Source of the DNA: Pelecanus crispus
Lineage: Eukaryota > Chordata > Aves > Pelecaniformes > Pelecanidae
DNA length: 64,000 nt
Reading direction: 5' to 3'
Assembly (NCBI RefSeq): GCF_030463565.1
Contig: NC_134643.1
Coordinates: forward strand, 122,804,309 to 122,868,308
In this document: piece by piece, positions 1 to 13,040 of the stretch
Layout: each line of letters opens with the position of its first letter
Position numbering within the stretch: the first letter of the stretch is position 1
Made by a program: the position numbers and the translations under genes
The notes under the pieces: generated by a model
What the model was told of the DNA's origin: nothing
Seen by the model: only the letters and a program-made list of their open reading frames with translations
Database searches by the model: none

Positions 1-3000
1 TGCTCACCCAAATACTCACTAACATGGGATAGACCTCTGAATGTCAAAAGTTAGGGAGTCAGTAGAGAGAGGAAAAAAAACCCACCCCAAAACACAATGC
101 TGAATAAACAACCTCTAGCACCCAGGGCTCATGACTGCTTTTGACAAGATCTATCTTTAGTTATAATAGTGAGTCACATCATTGTGATCTGACTTTACGG
201 TTAGTTTGAGGTATGAGCCAGGCCATGGGATTGAGAGCGAGAGCAAGAGCATCATGGGATGTAGCTGTAAAATTCCACTACTCGCTACTCTCTAAATCAG
301 GTTTGAAGAGCATTAAGAAACAGGAAGCGTGGGGGTGGGGTGGGGGGAGGTATTTTTTCAGTGGAAAATTATTGCAGCGCATGGTGCATTGTGGTGTAGT
401 TCATCAGTGCGGGGAGAATAATAGGGGAGAAGTATTAGCAATTGGAGACGGCCGTAATCGTCTTGAGCAAAGCACACCTCTCTCCGCATAGCTCTGTGTG
501 CAAAGTGTCACGTCTAACCCACCCCACCAGCCACTACAAGCTAAGGCAGGATTTTCTTGGATGGTGCTGCGTTGCTTAGCAACATTGCTAGGCAGCATGC
601 TATACATCACGCACGGCACCGGCTACTACAGTGTAGCAGGGCTGCTTCCAGTTATTTTTCTCTGCTATAAAATATTAATTTTCTACTCGCAAGCAGACAC
701 GGCACCAGGAGGTTAAGGGATGCTCCCTCCCAGGTGGACATGTGCAGCTCCTGTTGACTGTAATGGCAATCACAAGCAGCCCCAGGCTGAGCTGAGCTCC
801 CGATATATAAAATGTGGGCATGATTCTGGAGATATAGACACTCGCCATGCCTGAGATGGAATGCCAGTTGGCTTTAACATAAGTAAATAAATGACGAGGC
901 AGTGAAGGTGATGTGACAGAGAGAATAATACATGCAACATATACCCCCCTACACTTTTTTTCTTTGACTGGCATAAGCAAATCCTGTTGTGAGGACCGCG
1001 CGTTTGTGTACACAAAGAGAGGGACGTTTACGTGACATTCTGGGATAATTTTGAGGCGCCTCCGCACCATGGCATTGTTGGATGAGCGCTCGTATCGCAG
1101 ACACCAGTGGTGGTTTTTTAGACTGGTGAGTGTGATTTCAGTGGAGTCTGCCTGCCAAGCCCCCTCCCCGAAATGATTGCATAACCAGCTGTTGCATGCA
1201 CACACACACAAAAAGAGAAAACCAATCCGATTCTACAAGAAGCTGGGGTGTTATTACAGAAGGCAAACAACAGAGAGCCTGGTCCCCAGAGCTACAGAGA
1301 AGATGGCATCTGCAGCTCGCTTCAGGTGTGCGGACCCAGAGCCAGGAGCTGCCTTGTCCAGGGCAAAAGAGGCCTCTGCAAAGGGTCTACGGAGGCCAGG
1401 GTTTGAATAGTTCTGAAATCTCCGCACCTGAAATGCTCATTTTTTGGACATATCGTTACTGATACTGTTAGCAGGTGGCAAGAAGGATGGGATGCAAAAG
1501 AGCTGATAAAAGACAACAGATAGTTTCTGGCATCTGAACACTGTGTTTTTCTTCTTCAGCGGACAGACTCATTGTTTGAGCCAAGCAAAGAGGGAAGCAA
1601 GAGGGGAAAACCACACTGTCAAAATACACAACGGTTTGTGAGATGAACAGCTGCATTACCCTTCGTTTACACTTGCAGATACGGCAGAGCTGATGGAGTC
1701 AGCAAAACTGTGTTTTGTCCAACAACTGTTTTTGAAGAGAGCAGGAATTTAGTTTTAGCTTAACCCATCCTATTGTAGGCACACCTTACTGCATCTTGGG
1801 GTGTATGGTGGAACCAGATAAATCGGACTTTTCTACAATAGAGTGGTATGTCTTCACGCTACAGATCCTGGAGGAGTACAGCGACTGCAGTTTGATACAG
1901 TAACCGTTCTCGTGGCGTTCAATGGCATTTGTCCAACAGCAGAACAAAGGCAGCGACAGAACTTCCATTTCATGTTTTTCACCAAATCGTGGCAGACTGA
2001 AGCAAATTCAGTGCCCAAGGCTCAGCTCATCGGTCAGGCTCCTCAATCTTTGTTTGTACATAAGGCCAATTTAATCCTCGCAGAAGATGTTCAGAATTTG
2101 CACTGAGAGTAGTATATGTACCTAACACTTTGGAGTGAAAACTACTGCTACAGACAAGTAAAATATCATCTCTCTTGTACCTGTGCTTCAGGCACAAATG
2201 TCACCTACAAGCCTGTCCTGGTTTGCAGCCATTTTTGTTGGGTGAGATAAAAAAGAATATTTATTATAATCTATATTTTTTTTTAAGCTGAAGGACTTTA
2301 ATTGGAATGATTGGCCAGTTTTATTGCTAGATTTTTAGCAAGATATTTCTTCCATAAAATGCTTCAACAAATATTGACAGCAGTCACAGTAAAATTTAAG
2401 GTATATGAAAAATTTGCAGAATTTCACCATACGTTTGCAAACCTTTCTGTCACTTCACAAAGCCTCTCAGCACCGATCACTTGACAACAGAGGTGGGAGC
2501 TGCTGTAATTTTGGTGAATGAAGACCAAGCAAAAAAATACAAGACCCATAACTGTACACACTCACTGATGTCTCAAGGAATGGCTTCCCCTTGTTATTCA
2601 AGCAGAGGCGTGAATTGCTCCAGAAAGATGCCCGGGAATGGTAGAGGAATGCCAGACCCAGCGCACTAGGACAGCCAGGGCGCCATGCCTGGGTCCTGCC
2701 AACACGAAGACTTCAGCAGCAAAAAGGTACTTTGCTATGAGCATAAATGTCATTTATACCTGCTGCAAGACCTATGTGGAGTCTTAATACAAGTGACAAT
2801 CTATCTCAGCCCTTCCTGAGAGCTGAGAGTCATCACAACAAAATTTAAAAGATAAATTACACCTTACCACAAAACAGTGCCAAATACAGCACATGCAAAC
2901 ATCTAAGGCTGTGTAGAAAGCAGAACAGTGTTATGCTGGGCAGGAGTAAAAAAAGAAACAAGCTAATCTCTAATGAAATTGGAAAAGAAAATAGCCAAAG

Positions 3001-6000
3001 GACTTTTTCTCTCTGTGAGTTTCATGGTAAATACCACTCAGTTTTTGGTATCATTAACATCTTATTATTATGACTACTGTTAAGCAGTAGCCCCACCTAC
3101 TTTCGTCTGTGTTTTATGGGCACGCCTCAGCATTTTACAAGTTGGAGGTTGTGCTAAGAGCTGGAAATATTGTATCATTATTTCATTACCACCTGGCTTG
3201 AAGAGAGGAGCCATTAATCCATTTTTGTAGGCATCTGCTGTGAGAAAGTAAGGGAGGAGGCCACTACAAACTCTACTATAGTTACTGGGAAACTGCAATT
3301 ATTTGTTTGAAGAGGAGGCAACATTTCTCTTCTACTTCCTTAAATTGATCATCACAGCTTCATTTTTTCCATTCCTTCTATTTATTTGCAAGAAATAATG
3401 TTTGTTTGTTTGTTTCATGCTACAAGAGATGTCACAGTCCTCTTTGTCTCCAAATGACTCAGGGTCAATGTAATCTGAAAAACAACTCTAACAGAACCAT
3501 CTTTTCACAGATAAACCTACAAGAACTGAATCCAGTGCTGGTCTTCTCCAAAAACTATTTGCGCGTTTCCCTTTCCTTTATATCTATCTAGAATGTGTGG
3601 ATAAGGGACAACATACAGTTATGATCAGAAGGAGAAGAACTCTTCTATAAAGACATGGACAAATACGTGGTATGTCAGAGATGTTACGTGTCACCTACTT
3701 TACCTGGAAGAATTCTTGAAATGAATATCATTGGGGAAAAAAGTGAAAACCAGCACTTAAAAATTAAATGCCATCAGATAGGATATATATGTGTTTGTGG
3801 GGGTATCAGTCTCCCTGACTCTCTCTGATGCTTTAAAAAACAGTATTAAAGTTGCTATGAGCCAAACTCCTGAGAATGGAAAAATGAAGCAAGGAGACTA
3901 GCCTGATCATTTGCCCCCTCTGCACCTGTGTTTTAGGACAAGCTTTTAATTAAACAGACACCTGCTATTTGTTCATAGAATACCCACCTCATCTACTCAA
4001 AGCAGGTGGTGACCACTGAATACAGTTTTCATACCCCTGTCTGTCCAGATGAAAGCGTGCTGGAAATGCCTTCAGGAAACCTCCCAGTGAAGGACTGGAA
4101 GCGTACATGCAGAGTATAATGCAGAAGTCACACGCTAACTAGTGAAGACAAAAAGGAAAGAGTCAACTTGTTCTTTAGCTCAGTGCTGTCAGTCCTGAGC
4201 ACTGAATGTGGTAGGTGTTCTTAGATCAAAGAATATCCGATCTTGTAATAAAAAGATATAATAATTCAAATGCACTGAAAGGCTAGTTAAAACTATTTGG
4301 ACTGTCATGACCATCTCATCAGACTTCCTGCAAAATTCAGGCCATTGATCCTCAAGCTACAGTTCCTCCCTTCACCCTCTGACTACTGTTTGAGCTATAA
4401 TATATGTGGTTTTGCTGTGATCATATTCTTTTGATGCTTATTTTAAATGTGTTACTTGCATTTTGCCTTGCACTTTCGATTTGATGTTGCAGAGTAGCCA
4501 GCCCAGGTTTGCTTACAAAGATATGCACAAAGCCTTTGTATGCAAAGTTATATTTTAAATATTGCTAGAAACAGTCTCACATTTATGATGGGTTTTTTTT
4601 AAATATATTTACTTTTATTTATATTTACTTTTAATTTTATTTAAACATTTATTTATGTTTATATTTCAAATTGCAGTGAATTGAGAAATGAACAAAAAAT
4701 TACGGGTTCTTTTGTTTGTTCTTTTTTTGTTTGAAGAAACACTCCTCCTAAGCAGAGAAGAAAAAGAAATCAGGATTTTTGTAGATGTAGACATTTAAAG
4801 AGGTTTTTCCTTTTTTAAATGAGGTAAAATTAAAATAAAAATAGTATAACTCCTTCCTTTATTCAGTCATTTTTAATACCAGAGCCCTAAAAGCTGGTTT
4901 GGAAGATGAACATGCATTACAGAAATATCTAAGCATGCATTTTTTTGCCCTGGTCCTGGATCAGTGACAGTAACACCCTTCTGGATATTTTTCTAATACA
5001 CGGGAGGCTGCTGATTGCTGGTTTATAGATGTTGGGGCCATTTTGTTTGTTCCTTAAAATCGTGTTAATGTTGCTGCCATCTCACAGTATAAAACCATGC
5101 TGTTGCTATGAACTAAGAATTCACTGAAAAACTCAGTTATTGAAAAACAGTTGCAGAAATCTTTCTCTTTCTAATTCATGAACGTAGCTGTACACATTAG
5201 GGGTAATAGCAGCACCACCATAGCCAGCTTACTCTTGGTCAATAAATCTGTTGTTTCGGTCTGGGTGAGTAATGTGATCTAGCTTTTGATATTACACTGT
5301 TCCAGGTAGTAACATTTGTGCTCAGGTGTAACGTGAACCCATCGTTGACAGCGTGTCAGTGAAAGGGATGCCAACCTATGCTTTAGTCAGCAGTATCATT
5401 GTGCTCCTTACTCCAGAAAATTGTACATCCTTGTAATATATGTTATGTAGTCAATGGGTTTTTTTGCTTTTTACTTTGGAAAAAGAGTTTGATTCTGATC
5501 TCATGGGGCACATGGGGCTGAGAGGCCCCATGAAGGTCACAGGTAATTTAGTTAGAACCATTGGAGCTGCATTGCTCTAAAACTGGAGAAGGGCTTGAAG
5601 AATTAACCCATGGTTTAATTTACACAGCAGTCATCCTCTTGCAACTCTATTCACTTTGTTGGTGTTAGGAGGACAGGAGGAGGAAAGACAGGAGGACAGA
5701 ATTTTCCAGCTCCTTGCCTAGGCTCCCTGTCTTATAGACAGCCTAAAATTTGTTGCTGGCTTCTTGTCACACTGACTTCCTCTCGATGACCTTTGTGGTC
5801 CTGTTTCTAGCCTTGACAGTCCACTAAAATTCACGTTAAATTCTACCTGCAGGTTGGAGGGACTCCTGTTCGTCTTCAAGTTTCAAGAGCTATTCATTGC
5901 ATCTGGCTGTCACATAGCCCTTCAGTCCTTCCTCGCAGGTGTTTTCATCTTCTCCCATAGCTTCAGTTTGTATTTGATGAACAGCTACCTCTTTAGAGGA

Positions 6001-7857
6001 ATCTCATTTAATTTATCTTTAAAATGTCTTTCAAACCACGGCGATGGTATAAACAAAAAATAAAAATTAATATTGATGAGTTGCATATTGTAATCCACTA
6101 AACAGTTCTGAAGAGCAAGTCTCAGGAAACAGGGTTGGGAAAATCTATTTGCTCATCAGCCCCTGTCAGTGCTTAGCTGCTTCTCCACAGGATATTGTCA
6201 AGTGCTTTTTCCAGCTGATGTTTAACTGGCCTTTTCTGACTGGCCAGATTAAACATTCCCATGTGGGTTCCTGTTGAGGGGGGTGTCTATTGCAGTAAAT
6301 GCTGCGAATACCCTTGAGCTCAGCTAGACTTCTCTGGGCTTTGCTGCCTTGTTGGAAGGTGCCAGCAAAGGAAAATCAATACAGAACACGTAAAATTGCT
6401 GGCCAGAGGTCTGGAATAACTTCTGATGCAAAGAAGGAAGATAAAGACCCCATTTCTGGGAGAAATTTTTCCAGTATTTAAATTTAAATGGGGTTAATTT
6501 GGGAACAGAATGTTCTAGAATGGGCATATTTGTTTCCAGGAAAAAAAAAAAGAAAGAAAAAAAAGGCATGTGTTTCTCAATCAGCTAAAATGTCCCTGGC
6601 CATATGTATTGGCATCCTGACACCTCTTTCCACACAAAACTAACCCTGGATTTAAGAATGCAAGTAATTATTTGCTTAGAGTTAAGTCTAGAAATAAATC
6701 TTTTCAGGATCCAAATCTTGTTGAATATTTTGTGGTGCTGGTGTTTGATGGCCTGGACAGAAGAAAGCTTGCAAATTTCAGATTTGTAGTTGTAATTAAC
6801 TAGTAGGAGAGAGAAAACATTCCCTGAGTTTTCTTCTTTTTCTTTCATCATTCAAAGACTTTGTATGGACAAATTCTACAGCTGCAGAATTGTAGAAAAT
6901 ATTGGAAGGGTGATGACGGTTAACAACTGGAATGGTTCAAGTGCTAATTAGATGTAAAGGAGAAATGAGATGATTAGAGAAAAAGGACTAAAGAACGGCC
7001 GCTAACATTTGGTCAAAAGAAGGAAATATAGGTCAGATTTTTTAAAATTTAAACAGGATTTTAAGAGAATCTGTTTATTTTCAACAGAAACATAACAGTT
7101 AAAATCTGCCATTGGTTCTGCATGCGCAACGTCCCATCCAAAAGCAGGACTGTCACACGCCCAGATATACCTTCTTCCACCCAGAAACTTTGTGCTGTCG
7201 CAAAAGGAAGAAGGTAAGCATCCGCCTTGATCTTCCAGCTGCCGGGCAGATGTCCCACGTCCCATAGAGGCGGCCACCGTGCCTGTGTAGACTAAGGGTG
7301 CAAAGGATGTGCGATGAGTCCAGCGTGTTGGGGACATGCGAAGCACCCTGCTCTTAGGGTGCAGGGTTGATCTATGTGTGCATGCTAAGTCCAGAGCTGT
7401 TCCAGCACTGCATGATCTTGTTGTGTTGAGATTTCCCAGATGGAAGAATGGAAGCCTGAGGTGGATATGCAAGTAGAAAAAAGGCTGTGTGGGTCTTCTC
7501 ACGAGCCTGAGTGACAAGCAGGTGAAAAAATCACCACTGAATATCCATATACGCACACAGCAGCTGTCAACCTGCAGTTTGTGAGCTTCTTGTTGGTCTG
7601 TGACTGTTCCTATGCAGACACTGAAAGGTGTTTAAAGAACACTGGCATGGGAATCTAATCACTGCAGAGGGACCTGCAGCTCCACTGGAAATATTCTAGG
7701 GGTGCAAACTGGAAAATGTTGAAAACGTGAGTTAGGTAGAATTGGGTTTAAGTGTAAAATGCCGGGGTGAACCAATGTGGCAGACTTCATAGTGCCTGTT
7801 TGTAGAGTTTGGATTTTGGCACAATTTGATGTTGTTTGATGTGGTTTTCTGTTTACT
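1..7857. other. Intergenic non-coding sequence, left flank
   Basis: I find no exon, RNA gene or recognisable young transposon here. Open frames are short (the longest are about 180 codons), start at arbitrary ATGs, and resemble no family I know. The sequence is AT-rich with scattered homopolymers and a strongly A/T-biased patch at about 4590-4680 made of TTTA-type words. The first kilobase is more GC-balanced and contains an RFX X-box-like site and a TonE-like 11-mer, so a conserved regulatory element there is possible. Expressed non-coding RNA exons cannot be excluded from sequence alone. Confidence 0.7.
571..583. promoter_or_regulatory. RFX X-box-like site
   Basis: The 13-mer GTTGCTTAGCAAC is an inverted repeat of GTTGC/GCAAC around a 3-nt centre, which is the architecture bound by RFX-family winged-helix factors. 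A second half-like run (TTGCTAGGCAGC) follows within a few bases. The site lies about 56 kb upstream of the MRPS6 start and no promoter is recognisable beside it. It would be a distal element if functional. Chance occurrence remains possible for a motif of this length. Confidence 0.45.
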
Positions 7858-8048
7858 CTAAAGAGTATGTATATGTACATACATATGCATATATGCCATT
7901 TAAACTTCATATACCCACTTATACATAAACACATATATACTTTGAGGTATGTACATGCACATGTATATACACACACACACACACATATACGCATACCTGT
8001 ACATATATATATTTATTTACATGTACATACGCATACCTCAAAATGCAC
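7858..8048. repeat. TA/CA-rich low-complexity tract with inverted arms
   Basis: This is a run of alternating purine-pyrimidine words (ATGTACATAC, CACACACA, TATATATA) containing a (CA)n core at about 7969-7984. The words TTTGAGGTATG at 7941-7951 and CATACCTCAAA at 8032-8042 are exact reverse complements flanking the core, so the tract could extrude as a cruciform or fold as a long imperfect hairpin. It is probably a decayed microsatellite cluster and likely length-polymorphic. Confidence 0.75.
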
Positions 8049-10876
8049 CTCTGTTACTTTCCTGCCCACGTACTCTTTGTGTGAAACATGGAGAGAACAG
8101 TGAGAAATGGTTCAAGGGGTTCAAATGGTTGCAGGGCACGACTTGTCAAGAGATGGCTCAGTAAACACCAACTGAAGTGGCATCACCCCAAAACCTGCCC
8201 CCCCATCTTTCTTACTTATTTCTTCATTGTCCTCACTTTCAGACTGCAATAGGAATAGCAGCCTCTGTGTAGGGAATTTTCGGTAAGTAATGGCTAACTA
8301 GGATTAACAGGTTTCCACTCTTTCTCTGTTCATCAGCTCTTCCCAGCTGGTCTGTAATCCACACAAATGCCTTGCACCTCACCTGTTCCCTTGTTTCCTA
8401 GACAAAGATGCAACAGATCTTTGGTGTTTCAAAATGGATGAGCCACTTTGAATCACACTGAAATCAACTATCCAATTTTAGCCTAGTCAACCTTTAATCA
8501 TGACATGAGTGCTTCACTTTCTTTCATTCCCTCCCCCTCTTATATATGGTAACATGTCTTTCATAAATGCCAAGAGAAACAGTATAATCACTTTTAGTTC
8601 CTCCTCCAAGGTCAGCACATCACAGCTGACTCAAGTGTATCTGGTTCTTGTCCTCTCTGAAAGCAGCTATGACTGTGTGAGAACGTAGCTATTTAAATTA
8701 TTCAGATTACTACTTGCCTGAGACAGTTCTTCTTATATCAAGGCTTTCTTTTGTAGCTCTCAAAGCACTTGTGAGGGGATGTTTTATAGAAGACAAGAAC
8801 TAAGATTAAGGTCTTGCCCAAAATCCGCAGTAGAGCTGGGAGCATGGTCTCAGGAATGCACTGCGATGTCCCGGTCATTGCTCCACTCTGCCTCACACTA
8901 GGTAGGATGGCAGGGAAGCAAAAAAGGGTTTCCGAGGAGGCTGGCAGCATAGCTTCTAACACTGGTGTACACTCCAGAGGAGTTGTGACTAGCTTTTACA
9001 CATCAACCATTGAATGAATATCAGCATGTGTCTTTACAGGTAGGGATTTACTGCTCTCTGATGTTCCTGCCAGTGTAAATACAGGATAATTTCACTCCAA
9101 CCACCGTAAAATTGGCGAGAGGCAGCACAATCCAGCCCACACTGCTTTTCAAGTGAAAATAAGGGAATGTTTTGTTGAGAAGCACCAGAGATAAAAGTGA
9201 CCGTTTGTATCATCAAACTACAAAACTGAAAGAGGAAACAAATGGTTGGTTTAATTGGCATTCATATTCCTATTATTCATGCTGGCTGTTCCAAGCAAAT
9301 GGCAGGTCTTTGCCTTCGCTGGGAGCAGGAAAGAGGACAGCTTCACTCTCTGCTTTTTTGTTATTATTTTTATTATCTTAGTAGTACATTGATCAGAGTT
9401 TGTTGGCAAGTATGTAGCATAGATCATAGGCATTCTTAGTGTTGTTTTATTGAAAGGAGTAAAATGACATCAGGAGGAAACGTGACCCAAGATGTTTTGT
9501 TTTGGTTTTAATCACAAAATCTTGCTGGGCACTGATCAATTCTTTTTTAAACAAGATTGCTCCAGATTAAACAAGGATAGTACAAACCAAACCATGCAGG
9601 GTTTGCTTGTTTTGGACACTGTTATTGAAGAGGTATAGCTTATAAGCATCCTGCCAATTTGATCAGTTTAACGGCACGTGGGAGAAAGCATATAGTGAGT
9701 TAACTATTTATTATGCCAGCTGCCTATGCAATTATTTGAAGCTCCTTAGCTCATCTGACCTTTAAAACTTTAAGACACAATCACTTTTGATCAAATGGAG
9801 CACTAAGGTCAGTTCTTCCTCTTATAGCAAAGTAAAGCCAACCAGTGTTGTGCAAGCAGAACTGGACCTTTTAAAGGATATAATTGTTTTACAACTGCAA
9901 AAGAAGATAATTTAAAAAATTAAAGACTAAATGTGATGTGGACTTAAACTATGTTTTAGAGCCAAACAAACAGTGCCAAAATAGGTCCAAACATAAAACC
10001 CTGTCATTTGGCCAGATCATTGTATATCTCTTAAACTCAATCCTGGTTGTTTTGGGATACTCCTGAGTAAAATTAAACATGTATGAAAACATGTGCAGAA
10101 TTTGGCAGCATCTTCTGTGTTCACAGAAATGGACTGCTGTTAAGAAGAGCACATTTCAGCCTTGTGGACCACCTGAAGTGCTTTTCAGCCATGTAATAAG
10201 ACTGAAATAAGATCTACATGGCCGGGGGGTAAATGTTTCCCTTGTTCCACTTCCCACTTCCCCTTTCAGATTAAACTCCCACTGACTTCATTGACAGTTT
10301 GTCTTAATGGAGTAATAATTGAATAAATCTCAAGGTCTGACTCATACAATAGCTGTGCGATCCACCCAGATACAGTGGTTCGTTAGTATATTAAAAAAAA
10401 ATGGGCCCATTTTGGGTGATATTATCTTTAAGGAGGAAGACTTTGCCCTTTGGCAGCTGTTGCTGTGAGAACGTTCACCTCCTGTCAATATTGTGATATC
10501 AGATCGGGGCCTTGTGGTGCCCTTTATTTGGAGATGTGGAAGCTCAAAGTTTAGCAGAGTGGCATGGTACGTGCCTTTATCTTGGCTTTCAGCTGTCCGA
10601 TGACAGCAGAGATGGGCATTGGCCCTGTTGGTTTTGACCACAGGGGAAGCCTACAATCTGAGCTGTGTGTCTTGCTAGGTCCTCGGTGGACTTTGAAGGT
10701 TGGACCAATTTTAAATCTCACAAATCATCCTTACTCAGTTGACTGAGTCGAGAACAAATTGTCAAGGGAGTAAAATAGTTTCCACCTGTTTCCACTCCAT
10801 GTCCCATGATATCATTAACACCTTAGCTTAAGTCCTCTAGCTCATTTTCTGTACAGAGGCTCCTTCTTTTTCACCC
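8049..10876. other. Intergenic non-coding sequence
   Basis: No gene is supported. Open frames are below 100 codons and unrecognised. The only named element is a short fragment at about 10272-10298 (CTCCCACTGACTTCATTGAC) that resembles half of the ancient palindromic repeat better preserved at 17141-17214. The interval ends at the CACCC that flanks the solo LTR. Confidence 0.65.
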
Positions 10877-11423
10877 TGTTGTGGTTTAACCTGGTAGGCA
10901 GCTAAACACCACACAGCCATTCGCTCACTCCCCCCCGCCCCCAGTGGGATGGGGGAGAGAATTGGGGAAAAAAAGTAAAATTTGTGCGTTGAGATAAAGA
11001 GACTTTAATAGACAGAAAAGGAAGGGGAAATAACAACAACAACAACAATAATAATAATATGCAAAAGAAGTGATGCACAATGCAATTGCTCACCATCCAC
11101 TGACCGATACTTAGCCCGTTCCCGAGCAGTGATCACTGCCCCCCAGCTAACTCCCCCCAGTTTCTATACTGAGCATGATGTCATATGGTATGGAATACCC
11201 CTTTGGTCAGTTTAGGTCAGGTATTCTGGTTGTGCCCCTTCCCAGTTTCTTGTGCATGTGGCAGAGCATGGGAAGCTGAAAAAGTCTGACTAGCGAAAGC
11301 ACTACTTAGCAACAACTAAACCATCAGTGTGTTATCAACATTATTCTCAAACTAAATCCAAAACACAGCATTATGTCAGCTACTAGGAAGAAAATTAACT
11401 CTATCCCAGCTGAAACTAGGACA
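10877..11423 (-). mobile_element. Solo LTR of an avian endogenous retrovirus
   Basis: I recognise this about 547-bp sequence as a high-copy LTR type of bird genomes. On the minus strand it begins TGTCCTAGTTTCAGCTGGGA and ends ...TAAACCACAACA, giving the TG...CA ends of an LTR. It has a weakened TATA-like CAGTATAGAAAC (rc near 11160-11175) and an ATTAAA polyadenylation signal (rc at 11004-11009). It also contains an (AAC)n/(AAT)n stretch at about 11035-11060. The flanking pentamers CACCC (10872-10876) and CACTC (11424-11428) match at 4 of 5 positions, consistent with an aged 5-bp target-site duplication. No internal gag/pol/env sequence is next to it, so it is a solo LTR left by LTR-LTR recombination. 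It could still act as a promoter or enhancer. Confidence 0.9.
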
Positions 11424-11989
11424 CACTCCTTTATAGCATTAGTGTCAATGCCTCCTGCACCTGGTACCACACTCACATGTTCCTCCAGAACAGCAATATA
11501 CCTGTGTCATGGTTACAGTGTAGTTTTTCAGGGTTGTGTGTTAGGTGCAGCATGTATTAGAGGTATCAGACTTTAGTCAGACTCTAAAAGGGCCTAATTT
11601 TTACTTTGATAGTACAGGAAATACATTGACCTATTAACCCTTCCCTTCCCCCCCAGTAAAGCATAAAATGCTATATATTTTTCCTGCCTCAGTTTTCTGA
11701 AGGAGTTTTTTACTTGTGGGTGTCTGTGATTGTTCTGCTGCAGCTTCGTGCTTCTTCTCAGCACTGTCCAGCTCATCTTGGTCAGCTTTTTTCTAACTTT
11801 GGACAGTCTGAAGTAGCCTGGACCCCACTCAACTGTGAAAGCATTGACTATCTGTTTCTGTTTTCTTCCAGCAGACCTGGGAGTCTCCCCATTTACCTTC
11901 CTGCGGAGGTCTGAAGGCTAGTGTCAGTATCTTGCTTCCTTTGCCATGTCTTAGAGCATTTGCCAGTCTAAAACACGAGAAAACTTGCT
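11424..11989. other. Short unannotated spacer between LTR and CR1
   Basis: This roughly 560-bp gap separates the solo LTR from the CR1 copy. I see no coding, RNA or repeat signal in it. A 66-codon frame at 11714-11914 is unrecognised and probably fortuitous. Confidence 0.6.
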
Positions 11990-13040
11990 TCACGTAGCCC
12001 TTGCCTGCGTGGACAAAGACTGAGGTGGACTGAAACCTTGCTGAGTGGCTGGGCCCAGAGGGTGGTGATCAGTGATACAAAGTCCAGTAGGAGGCCAATG
12101 ACTAGGGGTCCAATCCTGTTCAACGTCTTCATTAATGATCGGGATGACAGGGCAGAGTGTACCCTCAGCAAGCCTGCAGATAACACAAAACTAGGAGGAG
12201 TGGCTAATATGCCAGAGTCCTGCTACCATCCAGAGGGTGGAGAAATGGGCTGACAAGAACCTCTTGCAGTTCAGAAAGGGGAAGTGCAAAGTCCTGCACC
12301 TGGAAAGGAATAACCTCATGTGCTGGGGAATGACTGGCTGGAAAGCAGCTTGGCAGAAAAGGACCTGGGGGTTCTGGTGGACACCAAGTTGAACATGAGT
12401 CAGCGACGTGCTCTTGTAGCAAAGAAGGTGAATGGTATCCTGGGCTGCATTAGGAGGAGTGTTGCCAGCAGGAGCAGGGAGGTGATCCTTCCCCTCTGCT
12501 CAGCACTGGTGAGGCCACACCTGGAGCGCTGTGTCCAGTTCTGGGCTCCCCAGTACAAGAGAGGCATGGACACACTGGAGAGGGTCCAGCGAAGGGCCAC
12601 GAAGACGATGCAGGGACTGGAGCATCTCTCCTATGAGGAAGGGCTGGGAGAGCTGGGGCTCTTCAGTCTGGAGAAGAGACGGCTCGGGGGATCTCACCAG
12701 CGTACATAAGTGTGTATACAGTGTATATAAGGGAGGGTGCAGAGAGGACAGAGCCAGGCTCTTTCCAGTGGTGCCCAGTGGCAGGACCAGAGGTGATGGG
12801 CACAAACTGGAACACAGGAGGCTCCCTCTGAACATCGGGAAATGCTTTTTCACTGTGAGGGTGGCCGAGCACTGGCACAGGTTGCCCAAGGAGGCTGTGG
12901 AGTCTCCATCCTTGGAGATAATCAAAAGCCGCCTGGACACGGTCCTGGGCAACCAGCTCTGGGTGGCCCTGCTTGAGCAGGGGGTTGGACCCGATGCCCT
13001 CCAGAGGTGCCTTCCAACCCCAGCCAGTCTGCCAGTCTGT
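11990..13040 (+). mobile_element. CR1 LINE fragment (3' part of ORF2 plus 3' end)
   Basis: The plus strand encodes the C-terminal part of a CR1 reverse transcriptase with indels and stops. Recognisable pieces are QRVVISDTKSS (about 12060), NTKLGGVAN (about 12185), [13 protein letters not shown] (about 12362-12400), [15 protein letters not shown] (about 12508-12553) and ERVQRRATK (about 12578). The segment normally holding GVPQGSVLGP is deleted. The catalytic FADD box is changed to PADN (about 12175), so the copy is dead. The post-RT region ends in CAGTCTGC CAGTCTGT (13025-13040), two tandem 8-mers matching the degenerate 8-bp tail that defines CR1 3' ends. CR1 copies are usually 5'-truncated, as here, and lack target-site duplications. 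Open frames on both strands in this span are by-products of the LINE. Confidence 0.93.
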
